From assembly GCA_025060505.1 (NCBI GenBank), contig JANXBU010000002.1, positions 1 through 64,000 of the forward strand: a stretch of DNA of 64,000 nt, written 5' to 3'. This DNA comes from Candidatus Calescibacterium sp. Its GTDB lineage: Bacteria; Calescibacteriota; Calescibacteriia; Calescibacteriales; Calescibacteriaceae. Every line of letters starts with the position of its first letter. The stretch's first letter is position 1. Under the pieces are notes generated by a model. It did no database searches. It was not told where the DNA came from and was given only the letters and a program-made list of their open reading frames with translations. The position numbers and the translations under genes are program-made. This document shows positions 43,662-52,712 of the stretch, piece by piece.

Positions 43662-45699
43662 GGCAGAGTTTTATTTTTCTAACTCTCAAATACAAGATTA
43701 AAAATACAAAAACAAATATAGAACTTAATACACCAGCTCCCCCAGAAGATTTACAAGCACAACCAAAAGGTTGTGCACTTCCGTCTGGATTTGTAGGATT
43801 TGAGTCCAATGTGGTTTTTGGATCTTGAACTTTTACAGACCACTGCTCAATAACTCTTTCAACACAGTTTTCCGCAAGAACAGTTACACCCTGACTCATC
43901 TCATTCAAAGGAGCTTTCCAAATGAACTCTAGCTCTTGATCCACATAACCCTTTTCAGAAGATATATAGATCTCTTTTCCAACGATATCTCCAAACTTTA
44001 GGAAAGAATCCGGAGGAAAAATAGATCTTATCAAAAGTGGCGCGGTTCCTTCAATTCTCACTCTTGCAATATAATCTTGCCCAAGCGCAACCCAATCATA
44101 TCTTTCTCCTTCTCTCAAAGAAGGACCTTTTAGAACCATTTTGGATGATTCCGTCGTGGCTGCGATATTTATCTGGTTTAACTCATCTGCGTAAATAATA
44201 ACAAGAACATTGTGCTCAACCCCCTTGTATCCAAAAGCGGATGTATATGAATCTGGGAACTTCTTACCTTTCACCCAAAAATCCTGAGAATCCGGAATAA
44301 GGCAAGGCAATGAGTCCTCATTTATATTGGTTTTTTGGAGAATCCAAGGATCAGATTTAGCTGACGTTGGAATTATCGCAATACCATAATGCTTATCACA
44401 TGTAAGAAATCTGCCCTCACGATCCTTTACTTCCCCGCAGATATTGCCGCATCCAGGATAGCATTCATCTGTATTTATACTATTTGAGCCAAGACGCTGA
44501 CGAACTATCTGCTCATCAATATGCCATATCAGAACACCGTCTACTGGGAAGTCAGAATCGAAATTCTCTCTCTTTCTGAAATCGATAAGAAAATATTCTT
44601 TCGAGTTTGGATCTGAGTATGCTGGAATCTTGAGAAAAAAAGGAGAATAAGATGTAGATGAAACTTTATCACAGTACTGTCCTATGACCAGCGTAGATGT
44701 CGCCCAACCAAGATAGATTTTTTCCCATGGAGAAAGATTTGAAGGTAAGGTACCAAGCGCACCTCTTGGTCCCTTGTAAAGACCATACGCCATAAGAGAG
44801 TAAGGACCAACGCCACAGGAAACAAGCCCAGATGATCCCGTATCGTATAAATCTGGTAATCCCAAGATGTGTCCGAATTCATGAGCAATCAAACCCATAT
44901 TTCCATATGGAAAAATCTCCGATATTCCAGCTGCTATTACACCACCTCTTATATTTACTCCATCAGATGTTGATATATATGTTGAAAAAGCATGAGACCA
45001 AATATCGCAACAGTTAGGTGAAGAAAGCGAATATTCTTGAACCTCTCCTCCTTTACCAGAATGTATAACCATGAAGCAGTCAACCGAGCCGTCTTTATCA
45101 CTATCAAACTGAGAAAAATCTACCTCGCCATCAGCGAGTCTTACAAGCTCGCCAACAAGTTCATCCGTACCCCTACCAAGACCACAATATCTTCCTGACC
45201 CGTTCTTAGAACCGCATGAATAATCTGAAAGCGTAGATGAGAGAGTGTATGGACCATAAATATTTCCGCTAACTATCAGTTTTCCACCAGAGTTTATTTC
45301 CCAGTAATCCTTGAAAGAAGGAAACTTATAATATTTGTTCGTTTCCAAAGATCCGAATATTAGCTCTCCAAAATAGTCTTTTGGATTGTACTGATTTGAT
45401 TCTATCTTCACATTAAACTTTTTATCCTGATATTCCGCAAGTAGAACAATACATTTGAGCTGACCTTCTGATTTCAACTTTATTGAAGGTCTTTGAACAA
45501 ATGATTCAGGTGAAACATACATAAAATCTTTTTCTGATTTAAATCCCATTCTTGTTTTCTTCCAAACACCCGGAAAAGGCGGAGCAGGAAAAACAGCATC
45601 AGCAGGAAAAAAAACAGAAATTATAAATAAAACAACAGAAATAGAAGATAAAAAAGCGTATCTAGATACAAAAACAGAGTATAATGATCTGATGATCAT
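43654..45699 (-). CDS. M6-family metalloprotease with sorting-type C-terminus
   Basis: A 681-residue secreted protease. A signal anchor covers residues 10-38. The zinc motif [14 protein letters not shown] near residue 270 is typical of the M6 (immune inhibitor A-like) family, which degrades extracellular proteins. A beta-sandwich region follows. The C-terminus has a Pro/Asp/Asn linker, [11 protein letters not shown], one membrane helix, then KIKLCRE. This is the layout of MYXO-CTERM-like tails that are cleaved and anchored at the outer surface. The 3' end overlaps gmd by 8 nt, an odd pairing for a protease. Confidence 0.88.
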   Translation of the reverse strand: MIIRSLYSVFVSRYAFLSSISVVLFIISVFFPADAVFPAPPFPGVWKKTRMGFKSEKDFMYVSPESFVQRPSIKLKSEGQLKCIVLLAEYQDKKFNVKIESNQYNPKDYFGELIFGSLETNKYYKFPSFKDYWEINSGGKLIVSGNIYGPYTLSSTLSDYSCGSKNGSGRYCGLGRGTDELVGELVRLADGEVDFSQFDSDKDGSVDCFMVIHSGKGGEVQEYSLSSPNCCDIWSHAFSTYISTSDGVNIRGGVIAAGISEIFPYGNMGLIAHEFGHILGLPDLYDTGSSGLVSCGVGPYSLMAYGLYKGPRGALGTLPSNLSPWEKIYLGWATSTLVIGQYCDKVSSTSYSPFFLKIPAYSDPNSKEYFLIDFRKRENFDSDFPVDGVLIWHIDEQIVRQRLGSNSINTDECYPGCGNICGEVKDREGRFLTCDKHYGIAIIPTSAKSDPWILQKTNINEDSLPCLIPDSQDFWVKGKKFPDSYTSAFGYKGVEHNVLVIIYADELNQINIAATTESSKMVLKGPSLREGERYDWVALGQDYIARVRIEGTAPLLIRSIFPPDSFLKFGDIVGKEIYISSEKGYVDQELEFIWKAPLNEMSQGVTVLAENCVERVIEQWSVKVQDPKTTLDSNPTNPDGSAQPFGCACKSSGGAGVLSSIFVFVFLILYLRVRKIKLCRE

Positions 45700-45889
45700 T
45701 CTTCTAAATTAAATCAAACATGTGAAGTTTGAATTTTTCCGACAATAATCTGAACGAAACATAGCTTCGCAACAATGCAAAAATACCCAAGAACTTATAA
45801 TACAAAGTTACAGAGGAGAAATAAAGGAACATAAACAACAAAATACAACACAGATGAAAAAAGAAACAGCAGCTTTATTGTCAAGTTCA

Positions 45890-46456
45890 CTATGAAACAT
45901 TCAGAAGTTTTTGCAGATCTTCATCTGATATTTTTTCTCCCCTTTCAACAGCAACTCCACAGTCAAAGGAAAAACCCTTTTCTCTCAAAATAACCTCCAG
46001 AAGTTCGTTTTCAGAAAGCTTTATGTGAAAAGAGAAAAAATCTGGATGAATAGGTATCTCCCTACCTACCCTATTGACGAGTGAAAAAAATTTAACATAA
46101 GTTGGTCTCCCGTAGTCGAATATTTCACAAAGAGCAGCCCGTGTTGTTCTACCGGTATAAATAACATCGTCCACAAGAAATAATGGAATATCATCTATTG
46201 AAAAGTTTATCTCAGTTCCCCTGACAATAGGGTAAGGATTTCTTGAAATATCGTCTCTCCAAAAAGTTATATCAAGAGCTCCAATAAGTATATCCTTTCC
46301 TTTTCCTTCAAGAAAAGAGTGTATCCTTTTCGCTAAGAAGAATCCTCCAGACTTTACGCCAACTATAGCAACTTTTTCCTCTGCTACATCCTGTATAAGC
46401 TCCGCACATCTTTGAACAAAACTCTCTATCAGATCCTTCTTAAATAGAAGTCTCAT
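45890..46456 (-). CDS. pyrR: Bifunctional pyrimidine regulator / uracil phosphoribosyltransferase-like
   Basis: A 188-residue type I phosphoribosyltransferase. The PRPP motif FLVDDVIYTGRTTRAAL and the RGTEINF and NRVGREIPIHPDFF segments match PyrR, which binds pyr mRNA or converts uracil to UMP. No pyr operon or anti-terminator is adjacent. The C-terminus is slightly longer than in Bacillus. It is divergent from exbD, 90 bp apart. Confidence 0.88.
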   Translation of the reverse strand: MRLLFKKDLIESFVQRCAELIQDVAEEKVAIVGVKSGGFFLAKRIHSFLEGKGKDILIGALDITFWRDDISRNPYPIVRGTEINFSIDDIPLFLVDDVIYTGRTTRAALCEIFDYGRPTYVKFFSLVNRVGREIPIHPDFFSFHIKLSENELLEVILREKGFSFDCGVAVERGEKISDEDLQKLLNVS

Positions 46457-46476
46457 AGATTATATTTTTCAAATTT

Positions 46477-46506
46477 TTCACTCAAATCAAAAACAAAGAT
46501 TATAAT
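46477..46506 (+). promoter_or_regulatory. Promoter of exbD
   Basis: TTCACT (46477-46482), an 18-nt spacer and a perfect TATAAT (46501-46506). Transcription would start near 46513, leaving a leader of about 34 nt with TTGGAGGG as the ribosome-binding site. Confidence 0.6.
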
Positions 46507-46546
46507 TTAGTTTAGTTAAGATCAGAAATTAAATTGGAGGGAAGCT

Positions 46547-47059
46547 ATGTTAAAAAGAAGATCAGGTGGAGAGTTTAATCCAGAGGAAATGGGGGAAGGT
46601 GGAGGTCTTAATGTCGTAAACCTTATAGACATGTTCGTGATTATTATCATATTTCTCCTTAAAAGTTACTCAGCATCAACTGAAGCAAACATTGCAGTTT
46701 CACCAGACTTACAATTACCAGTCTCATCAACAGATAAAGATATAAAAGAGTACATAAACATAACAATAAAGAAGGACGCTATACTCGTAGATAAAAAACC
46801 AGTTGCCAAAATAACAAACTGGCAAATAGATGGACTAAAACCTGATGATCTTTTCATACCATCGCTTTATGAAGAGATAGAAAAGAAGAAGGAGAAGATC
46901 TTGCTCATTCAACAATACAATCCAGCAGTTCAATTCAAAGGAGAAGTAAATGTAATTGCTCACAAAGAAACTCCATTCTTCTTAATAAAAAAGATACTAT
47001 TTACAATTGGAAGAGCTGAATTCGGAGAGCTAAAACTCATAACACAAAAGGAAACATAG
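46547..47059 (+). CDS. exbD: ExbD/TolR-family proton-channel subunit
   Basis: A 170-residue protein with a short cytoplasmic N-terminus, one membrane helix carrying the essential Asp (NVVNLIDMFVIIIIFLL), and a periplasmic domain. ExbD/TolR with ExbB/TolQ energises TonB or Tol systems. No ExbB gene adjoins; the AgmX-like TonB protein at 20.9 kb is the likely mechanical partner. In the myxobacterial Glt/Agl gliding system related ExbD-like subunits drive AgmX/GltJ proteins. It has a strong GGAGGG ribosome-binding site. Confidence 0.85.
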   Translation: MLKRRSGGEFNPEEMGEGGGLNVVNLIDMFVIIIIFLLKSYSASTEANIAVSPDLQLPVSSTDKDIKEYINITIKKDAILVDKKPVAKITNWQIDGLKPDDLFIPSLYEEIEKKKEKILLIQQYNPAVQFKGEVNVIAHKETPFFLIKKILFTIGRAEFGELKLITQKET

Positions 47060-47220
47060 AATTAAACCGAAAGTCTTTCTTCATATAAGATTTACAAGAC
47101 TATAATATCAGTTCTTACTGAACATGACAATTGACCCCTGATGATACTATACCTCTTTGAAAAACCATCTGTTTCTGAACTTTCCAAAGAAAACAAATTT
47201 TTTACCTATATTTATTCTCT

Positions 47221-48597
47221 TTGCAAACCATGAACTCGGAAAAACAAAGATCTGTAAATTTATATATGAGAAACTTCGGATGCAAGACAAACTTCTCAGA
47301 CCTGTTCTCCATATTAGGAAGAATTAGGAAATCAAACGAAATCAAGATAACAGATATGAAAGAATCAGATATTGTAATACTTAACTCCTGCTCAGTGACC
47401 AAAGACGCAGAAAAAGAGCTTAACAAATGGATAAGAAAAGCAAAAAGAGAAGGCAAAAAAGTTATCGTAACCGGTTGTTTGCCCAATCTAAAAAAAATCG
47501 CCGATGCAGATCTATCGATTGGCTCTGGAAACTACAATAAAATATCTCCCGAAATCTTACAAAAAGTCATCAATGAAAAAACAGAAAACAAGACAGAAAT
47601 AAGACTAAATGGCTTGATACTTGATAACTCCATCGTTGAAGATGATGTTGATTTTTATGACTATGAATCATTTCCAAGGAGCCGCGCCTATCTTAAAATC
47701 CAAGAAGGATGTGATAAATTTTGCACTTTCTGCTCTATCCCTCTTACAAGAGGCCTACCTAGATTTGTATCCGAAGAAAAAGTAATATCAAAAATAAAAG
47801 AGTTTATAGAAAGGAACTTCAAAGAAATAGTTTTGGTAGGAACGCATCTTGCACTTTATGGTAAAAATGGTAAAAATACCGGTGAGTTAAATCTTGGGAG
47901 ACTTGTCAAGAAAATTGCCAAGGAGTTTCAGGGAGAGAAAATAAAGTTAAGATTTTCGTCTCTTTCCCCAAAAGAAATAGATGAGCAAATGCTCGAAGGA
48001 CTGGAGCTCGGGAAAAATATATTCTGTCCTCACTTTCACATATCTGTTCAATCTGGATCAAATAGAATCCTGAAGCTGATGAGAAGGTGGCATACTTTTG
48101 AAGACTTCATAAATGATTCCGAAAAACTTTTGAAGCTCTTCCCCGACGCCTGCATAGGAACAGATATAATTATCGGATTTCCAGGCGAAACTGATAAAGA
48201 TTTTGAAGAAACTTTGAGAAATATTCAATCATCAGAAGTTGGACATATCCACGTTTTCCCATTCTCTCCCAGACCAAAAACTCCTGCATCCTTTATGAGA
48301 AAAGTTCCGGAAAAAGAAATAAATGAGAGAGTCAAAACAATGCTCAAAATTGCGAATGAAAAAAGAGAAAAATTTTTCAGAAGATTTGTAGGAAAAACTC
48401 TGGAAACACTCGTTGAAGATGTCAATGGAAAAATAGAGGGAACAACTCCAAATTACATAAATGTTCTGATAGAAAATCCATCACATAATAACAAAACAAA
48501 AATAGAAAAGGGACAGATTTTATTCTGTAACATAAAAGATGTCAAGAAGAACGAATCAAAAATTTATGCTACAGCTGAAATCGCTCAGACTGAATAG
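47221..48597 (+). CDS. mtaB: MiaB/MtaB-family tRNA methylthiotransferase
   Basis: A 458-residue radical SAM methylthiotransferase. The N-terminal auxiliary cluster Cys lie in NFGCKTN, LNSCSVT and TGCLPN. The radical SAM CxxxCxxC is QEGCDKFCTFCSIP, followed by RGLPRF and LVGTHLALYG. A C-terminal TRAM-type domain begins near residue 390. The GCKTN form fits MtaB (t6A to ms2t6A) better than MiaB. miaA is present at 55 kb. No Shine-Dalgarno is visible. Confidence 0.9.
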   Translation: MQTMNSEKQRSVNLYMRNFGCKTNFSDLFSILGRIRKSNEIKITDMKESDIVILNSCSVTKDAEKELNKWIRKAKREGKKVIVTGCLPNLKKIADADLSIGSGNYNKISPEILQKVINEKTENKTEIRLNGLILDNSIVEDDVDFYDYESFPRSRAYLKIQEGCDKFCTFCSIPLTRGLPRFVSEEKVISKIKEFIERNFKEIVLVGTHLALYGKNGKNTGELNLGRLVKKIAKEFQGEKIKLRFSSLSPKEIDEQMLEGLELGKNIFCPHFHISVQSGSNRILKLMRRWHTFEDFINDSEKLLKLFPDACIGTDIIIGFPGETDKDFEETLRNIQSSEVGHIHVFPFSPRPKTPASFMRKVPEKEINERVKTMLKIANEKREKFFRRFVGKTLETLVEDVNGKIEGTTPNYINVLIENPSHNNKTKIEKGQILFCNIKDVKKNESKIYATAEIAQTE

Positions 48598-48626
48598 AAG
48601 CATTATTTCTTTTTAAAATTTATAAA

Positions 48627-49568
48627 ATGAGATTTGATACAACTTTGAAGAACATTGTTTCTTCATCTGTTGAGGAGCTTCTTGAAGCTTTTGGTATAAA
48701 AGCAAAAATAAAACAAGAGATAAACATTGAGTTCACAAGTGTCAGAAAAAAGATCGTTGATACAGCATTTATATGTGAGATTGATGGACAACTTTACATA
48801 CTCCACATTGAAATTCAAAGAGGATTTTCACAAGATATAGTCCTGAGAATGGTATCATATTGGGTAGATATAAGAATGAAGCATAAGATTCCAGTTATTC
48901 AGATCTTGATCGTTTTTGACTTTTACGAAGATGTTGAAGGAAGATTTTTTGAGCAAACAAAATACGGAGGGATAGATTTCAGATTTCAGATTATAAATCT
49001 TTCAAAAGCGCAGAACCTCAAAGAATCACGGTTTGCAGAAATAAGGATTTTATCTGTTCTGAATCCAGATACAGATATAGGAGATATTGTAGATTTTCTG
49101 AAGCAAAGTAATTTGCCAGAGGAGAAATTTTGGGAGTTGATAACTAAAATGTATATATTGAGTTCGGTAGTTGGTAAAGAGAAGGAGGTGGAGAGATTTA
49201 TGGAAGATATAACAATAGATCTTACGAAGCTGAGGCTGTTTAGGGAGGCATTTGAGAAGACACGAAAACAGGCTATTGAGGAGGGAATTGAACAGGGCAG
49301 AAAAGAAGGTATTGAAAAAGGTAGAAAAGAAGGTATTGAAAAAGGTAGAAAAGAAGGATTGAGGGAAGGCTTGAAGGAGGGATTTCATAAAGCCATAGAA
49401 TCGCTTCTCGTAGCAAAGTACGGGAAGAGAGGAAGAAAACTAATGAGCAAAATAAGAGAAATAGAAAAGATAGATCATTTGAAGAAGATAAACATTGAAA
49501 TAATGAAAGCAAAAGAGTTTGACAATTTAGTCAAAAAAATCGACTCTATAACAAAAAATTCAAAGTAG
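48627..49568 (+). CDS. Rpn/YhgA-like PD-(D/E)XK nuclease-family protein
   Basis: A 313-residue protein. Residues 30-75 (KKIVDTAFICEIDGQLYILHIEIQRG) hold the D...ExQ pattern of PD-(D/E)XK nucleases of the Rpn family, which promote recombination or are linked to mobile DNA. The C-terminal third is charged and carries an 8-residue tandem repeat (GRKEGIEK), a Gly/Lys/Glu coiled segment common to this family. There is no adjoining transposase. The biological role is unproven for most members. Confidence 0.82.
   Translation: MRFDTTLKNIVSSSVEELLEAFGIKAKIKQEINIEFTSVRKKIVDTAFICEIDGQLYILHIEIQRGFSQDIVLRMVSYWVDIRMKHKIPVIQILIVFDFYEDVEGRFFEQTKYGGIDFRFQIINLSKAQNLKESRFAEIRILSVLNPDTDIGDIVDFLKQSNLPEEKFWELITKMYILSSVVGKEKEVERFMEDITIDLTKLRLFREAFEKTRKQAIEEGIEQGRKEGIEKGRKEGIEKGRKEGLREGLKEGFHKAIESLLVAKYGKRGRKLMSKIREIEKIDHLKKINIEIMKAKEFDNLVKKIDSITKNSK
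49296..49391 (+). repeat. In-frame 24-bp tandem repeat inside the Rpn-type gene
   Basis: Four consecutive 24-bp units encode GRKEGIEK, GRKEGIEK, GRKEGLRE and GLKEGFHK. The first two differ at one base, while the third and fourth diverge progressively. Unit-number change would lengthen or shorten the protein without breaking frame. Confidence 0.85.
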
Positions 49569-49715
49569 CTCATCACTCTAATAAAATTTTGATTCTACCC
49601 GAATAATTGTGAAGTAAAAATCGGTTTCATACTCGGTGATTTTGAAAATATTGAGCTAATCAAAAAAACTGAAAAATTGAACAATCGTTCAGATCAGCAA
49701 ATACTATCCAGTATT

Positions 49716-50780
49716 ATGAACCTAGAATTAAACGAACAACAGGAATTACTTAAAAAGACGTGTGAGGATTTCGGTTCAAAGGAGATCAGGCCGAACATAA
49801 GAGATATAGAATCAAAAGGTGTAAAAGAACTAAGAGAAAAGATATATGAACTTGGACTCTTTGGAGTTGAGTTTCCGGAGAATATTGGCGGGGCTGGAAT
49901 GGGAATGATTGAGCGATCTATTGTGCTCAAAACTTTATCTGAGAGAGGTGATGGAGGAACGGTTTTTTCCATATTCTATCCTTTATTTTCAATATATGCT
50001 CTAGCTGAACTTACCAACTCAGATGATCTTCTGAAAGATTGTATTGCTGGCAACAAAAAGGTTGCTCTGGCAAAATGTGGTCTTGCACCATCTTATATAA
50101 AAACAAGAGCTAAAATTGACTCAAAAGACATAAAAGTCGTCGCAGAAGATAAAGATATAAAAGGTATACTTTTCTTTGCAGAAGGAGATAAATCAAAGTA
50201 TTCTCTGTGCTACTCCAATGATTTCGAGTTCGAAAAAGAAATTTTTAGGTCCGGTGTTCTTTCCTCCCCGGCATTTGAAGTGAAAATAAAAAGCTATGAA
50301 AAATTGTCAGACAATGTCATAGAAAATCCAAACTGGGAAAAGTTTCTTTCAAGGATAAAAATTGCTCTATCTGCGATATGCGTTGGTATTTGCAAGTCCG
50401 CATCAGATTATGCTCTTGATTATGCACTGGAAAGAATAGCTTTTGGTCGGCCAATTGCATATCATCAAGCAATATCTTTTATGCTCTCCGATATGGACAT
50501 GCTTTCTGAATCACTTGAAATACTGCTTTTCAAATCATCTTACGATTTTGATGCTAAAAAAGATTTCTTTGCAGATTCCGCAACTGAACTTATTATAGAA
50601 ACCTTGGAAACAGGACGCAAAATAGTTTCCGATGCAGTTCAGGTACTAGGTGGACACGGGTACATAAAAGATCATCCAGTCGAAAAATGGATGAGAGACT
50701 TTGAAGACATAATTTATGCCTATGGGTCTCCCGTTCTCCACGAAGGAAGCATAAGAAATCTCCAAAGCGAAATAAGATAA
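49716..50780 (+). CDS. Acyl-CoA dehydrogenase-family protein (divergent)
   Basis: A 354-residue member from the ATG at 49716 (an in-frame TTG lies 39 nt upstream). Family segments ERIAFGRPIAYHQAISFML, QVLGGHGYIKDHPVEKWMRDFEDI and the C-terminal catalytic Glu (LHEGSIRNLQ) are present. The middle domain (residues about 105-220) is unusually short and lacks the expected CATEPxxGSD-type FAD/acyl binding stretch. It may be a partial or specialised enzyme rather than a standard dehydrogenase. No Shine-Dalgarno is visible. Confidence 0.85.
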   Translation: MNLELNEQQELLKKTCEDFGSKEIRPNIRDIESKGVKELREKIYELGLFGVEFPENIGGAGMGMIERSIVLKTLSERGDGGTVFSIFYPLFSIYALAELTNSDDLLKDCIAGNKKVALAKCGLAPSYIKTRAKIDSKDIKVVAEDKDIKGILFFAEGDKSKYSLCYSNDFEFEKEIFRSGVLSSPAFEVKIKSYEKLSDNVIENPNWEKFLSRIKIALSAICVGICKSASDYALDYALERIAFGRPIAYHQAISFMLSDMDMLSESLEILLFKSSYDFDAKKDFFADSATELIIETLETGRKIVSDAVQVLGGHGYIKDHPVEKWMRDFEDIIYAYGSPVLHEGSIRNLQSEIR

Positions 50781-50845
50781 AATACTCGGCTCTAATAAAA
50801 TCAGTAAACCCAGATCTTACAAAGAAAATATAACCTGATCAGCTA

Positions 50846-51793
50846 TCAATTTTGTTTTCTTATCTTTGCAAGCTCGCCTTCTATGAGCGTATGAAACTCT
50901 TTGACCCTTGGATTTTCATCAAGGATCCTCCTTTTAACTCTGTGTAAAGCTGCTTTTAGCTTTTGCATGTTTTCATCTGGTCCAGAAACCCTTTTGATTC
51001 TGCTACCAAAATTCTGTTGAGCATTCAGATTTAGCTTCACCACCTCCCTTTCAGCTTCTAAACTATACTTGAGAGCAAGTTGTTGCATCTCTTTTCTCAA
51101 ATTATCTGAAAAATTATCCCATACATCCTTTCTCATTATCATTCCAGCTGTATAAAGGAACTGTGGCATATCTATGTATGATCTTATATGGTTTGCTAGC
51201 TGCAAAGCTTGAAGAGTATACCAACCATTTGATACAGAGTCTATCATACCCGTTGTCAGTGCTTGCAGAACATCTGAAAGTTGCAGTGGGACAATCTTGA
51301 AAAGCTCCCTCATCTCCTTTCCGCGAGCCTCTGATAAAGCATCTCCGGCCCAAACCCAAAGATTTGAGTTCCAAGGATTCTCCTTGCGCGAGAAAATATA
51401 TATAAATCCTATTGCAAAATGTGAAAGCAATTTGTATCCTCTTTCCTCAAATCTCTTCTGCAATTCTGGGAAAAGCGTATCCCTTACAGAAAAAAATTCT
51501 TCATAAGACTCAAAAACAAAAGGTATATCATATGCTCTTATTTCTGGAGCTATCATCTCAAGTCCGTGACTTGTTAAACCAGCAGCTTGAAGTTGGCCTA
51601 TTCTGATTTTCCTGACTATATCTGCTTCATCTCCCATTGAGTTCCCCCAATATAGAATCACCCTTATCTGATGATCCCTTGACAAAGCTCTCTCCATGTT
51701 CTTTACCAAGTTGTACCAGTAAGAACCCTCTGGAGCCATTGATGCAATCTTTACGGTTAAAGTAGACAAAAACAAAAAGCTCAAAAGGTACAT
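50846..51793 (-). CDS. TRAP transporter periplasmic binding protein, DctP type
   Basis: A 315-residue periplasmic binding protein of the DctP family. The signal peptide is short (about 18 residues). GNSMGDEADIVRKIRIGQLQAAGLTSHGLEMI, VLQALTTGMIDSVSNGWYTLQALQL and the following YIDMPQFLYTAGMIMRKDVWDNF match TRAP receptors for organic acids. The DctQ and DctM membrane subunits are not in the window. The ligand is unknown. Confidence 0.88.
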   Translation of the reverse strand: MYLLSFLFLSTLTVKIASMAPEGSYWYNLVKNMERALSRDHQIRVILYWGNSMGDEADIVRKIRIGQLQAAGLTSHGLEMIAPEIRAYDIPFVFESYEEFFSVRDTLFPELQKRFEERGYKLLSHFAIGFIYIFSRKENPWNSNLWVWAGDALSEARGKEMRELFKIVPLQLSDVLQALTTGMIDSVSNGWYTLQALQLANHIRSYIDMPQFLYTAGMIMRKDVWDNFSDNLRKEMQQLALKYSLEAEREVVKLNLNAQQNFGSRIKRVSGPDENMQKLKAALHRVKRRILDENPRVKEFHTLIEGELAKIRKQN

Positions 51794-51910
51794 ATAGAAA
51801 AATTAACAACTTTTAAAAATCTTTCCCAAAAACTATCGGACATAAGTATTGAGCCAATTCTGAAATATCAAACACATTTGAGAATTCTTAAATAAAATAA
51901 AATTGCTCCT

Positions 51911-52525
51911 ATGCTTGCTCTACTGAACATAGCTTTTTCATCTATTGTAGTGTTCTCAATTCTATTCTATTCAACCATGCTTTTCAGAAAGGTGCGAGAT
52001 AGAATTATAGAAGCAAACAATGCTCAGGAAATTCTCATTGTGTTCAACATGATAAAGGAAGACATAATGAGATCTTTTTACTTAGAAGCAGAAAACAACA
52101 GAATAGTAATAAAAGGATTCCTTCTTTCATTTTCAGACGAAGAAAACGACAAAAACTGGGGAATAATCATTGATTGCCAAAATAGCAGAGCAACAGTTTA
52201 CAACATCATACCTCAGAACTTTGTATTTGTCTGGAATGAAAATAACATATCTGTATATCCCGTGTACTCAAAGAGAAGATTGGATTCAAAAAGGCATGAA
52301 ATAAGATTACCAAGTTGTCCACCTTCAAATTCATTTACCTTTTCAAACTTCTATGAAGTATACTGGTCATCATCCGAAAACAAAATATACAGAGAGTCCA
52401 TAAGAAACGATGGATCTCAAACATACAAGTCAAAATTCTTTGTGGCAAAAGGAGAAATACTTATATCAAACAGAAAAGTACAAATCAAAAATAAAAACTA
52501 CGAAATAGGTTTCAATATAGATTGA
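51911..52525 (+). CDS. Unknown protein with N-terminal hydrophobic helix
   Basis: I do not recognise this 204-residue protein. A hydrophobic N-terminal helix (residues 3-26) is followed by an amphipathic helix and then beta-rich sequence (IIIDCQNSRATVYNIIPQNFVFVW), a layout like minor pilins or type II secretion pseudopilins (GspJ/PilW). It lacks the Gly/Glu prepilin peptidase site, so this is only a resemblance. It precedes the pan operon by 187 bp. Confidence 0.55.
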   Translation: MLALLNIAFSSIVVFSILFYSTMLFRKVRDRIIEANNAQEILIVFNMIKEDIMRSFYLEAENNRIVIKGFLLSFSDEENDKNWGIIIDCQNSRATVYNIIPQNFVFVWNENNISVYPVYSKRRLDSKRHEIRLPSCPPSNSFTFSNFYEVYWSSSENKIYRESIRNDGSQTYKSKFFVAKGEILISNRKVQIKNKNYEIGFNID

Positions 52526-52682
52526 TAAACTTCGTTCCGTATAAACTCAGAATAACAAAATAAAGAAGTTGCTCCAGATATACAAACAAAAAATATCATA
52601 TTAGCGAAAAGAATACAAATATAAATATAACTTCCTGAAAATACATCTGAATCTGCGCCATCTTTATAAATTAGAATCAAGG

Positions 52683-52703
52683 CTGAGACCCGCCGAGGCT
52701 CAG
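52683..52703 (+). promoter_or_regulatory. panB: Hairpin before panB, candidate pan-type RNA element
   Basis: A GC-rich 21-nt element folds as CTGAG, a bulged A, CC, a CGCCGA loop, GG and CTCAG, and ends 9 nt before the panB ATG with no Shine-Dalgarno between. A bulged-A hairpin upstream of panB recalls the pan RNA motif described by comparative genomics upstream of pantothenate genes. The match is from memory and needs a covariance check. Confidence 0.5.
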
Positions 52704-52712
52704 ACCAACAAT

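Noticed and set aside
45844-45893. Possible 13-codon peptide (MKKETAALLSSSL) beside pyrR
   Set aside because: It is too short to support and its nearby AGAGGAG lies too far upstream of the ATG.
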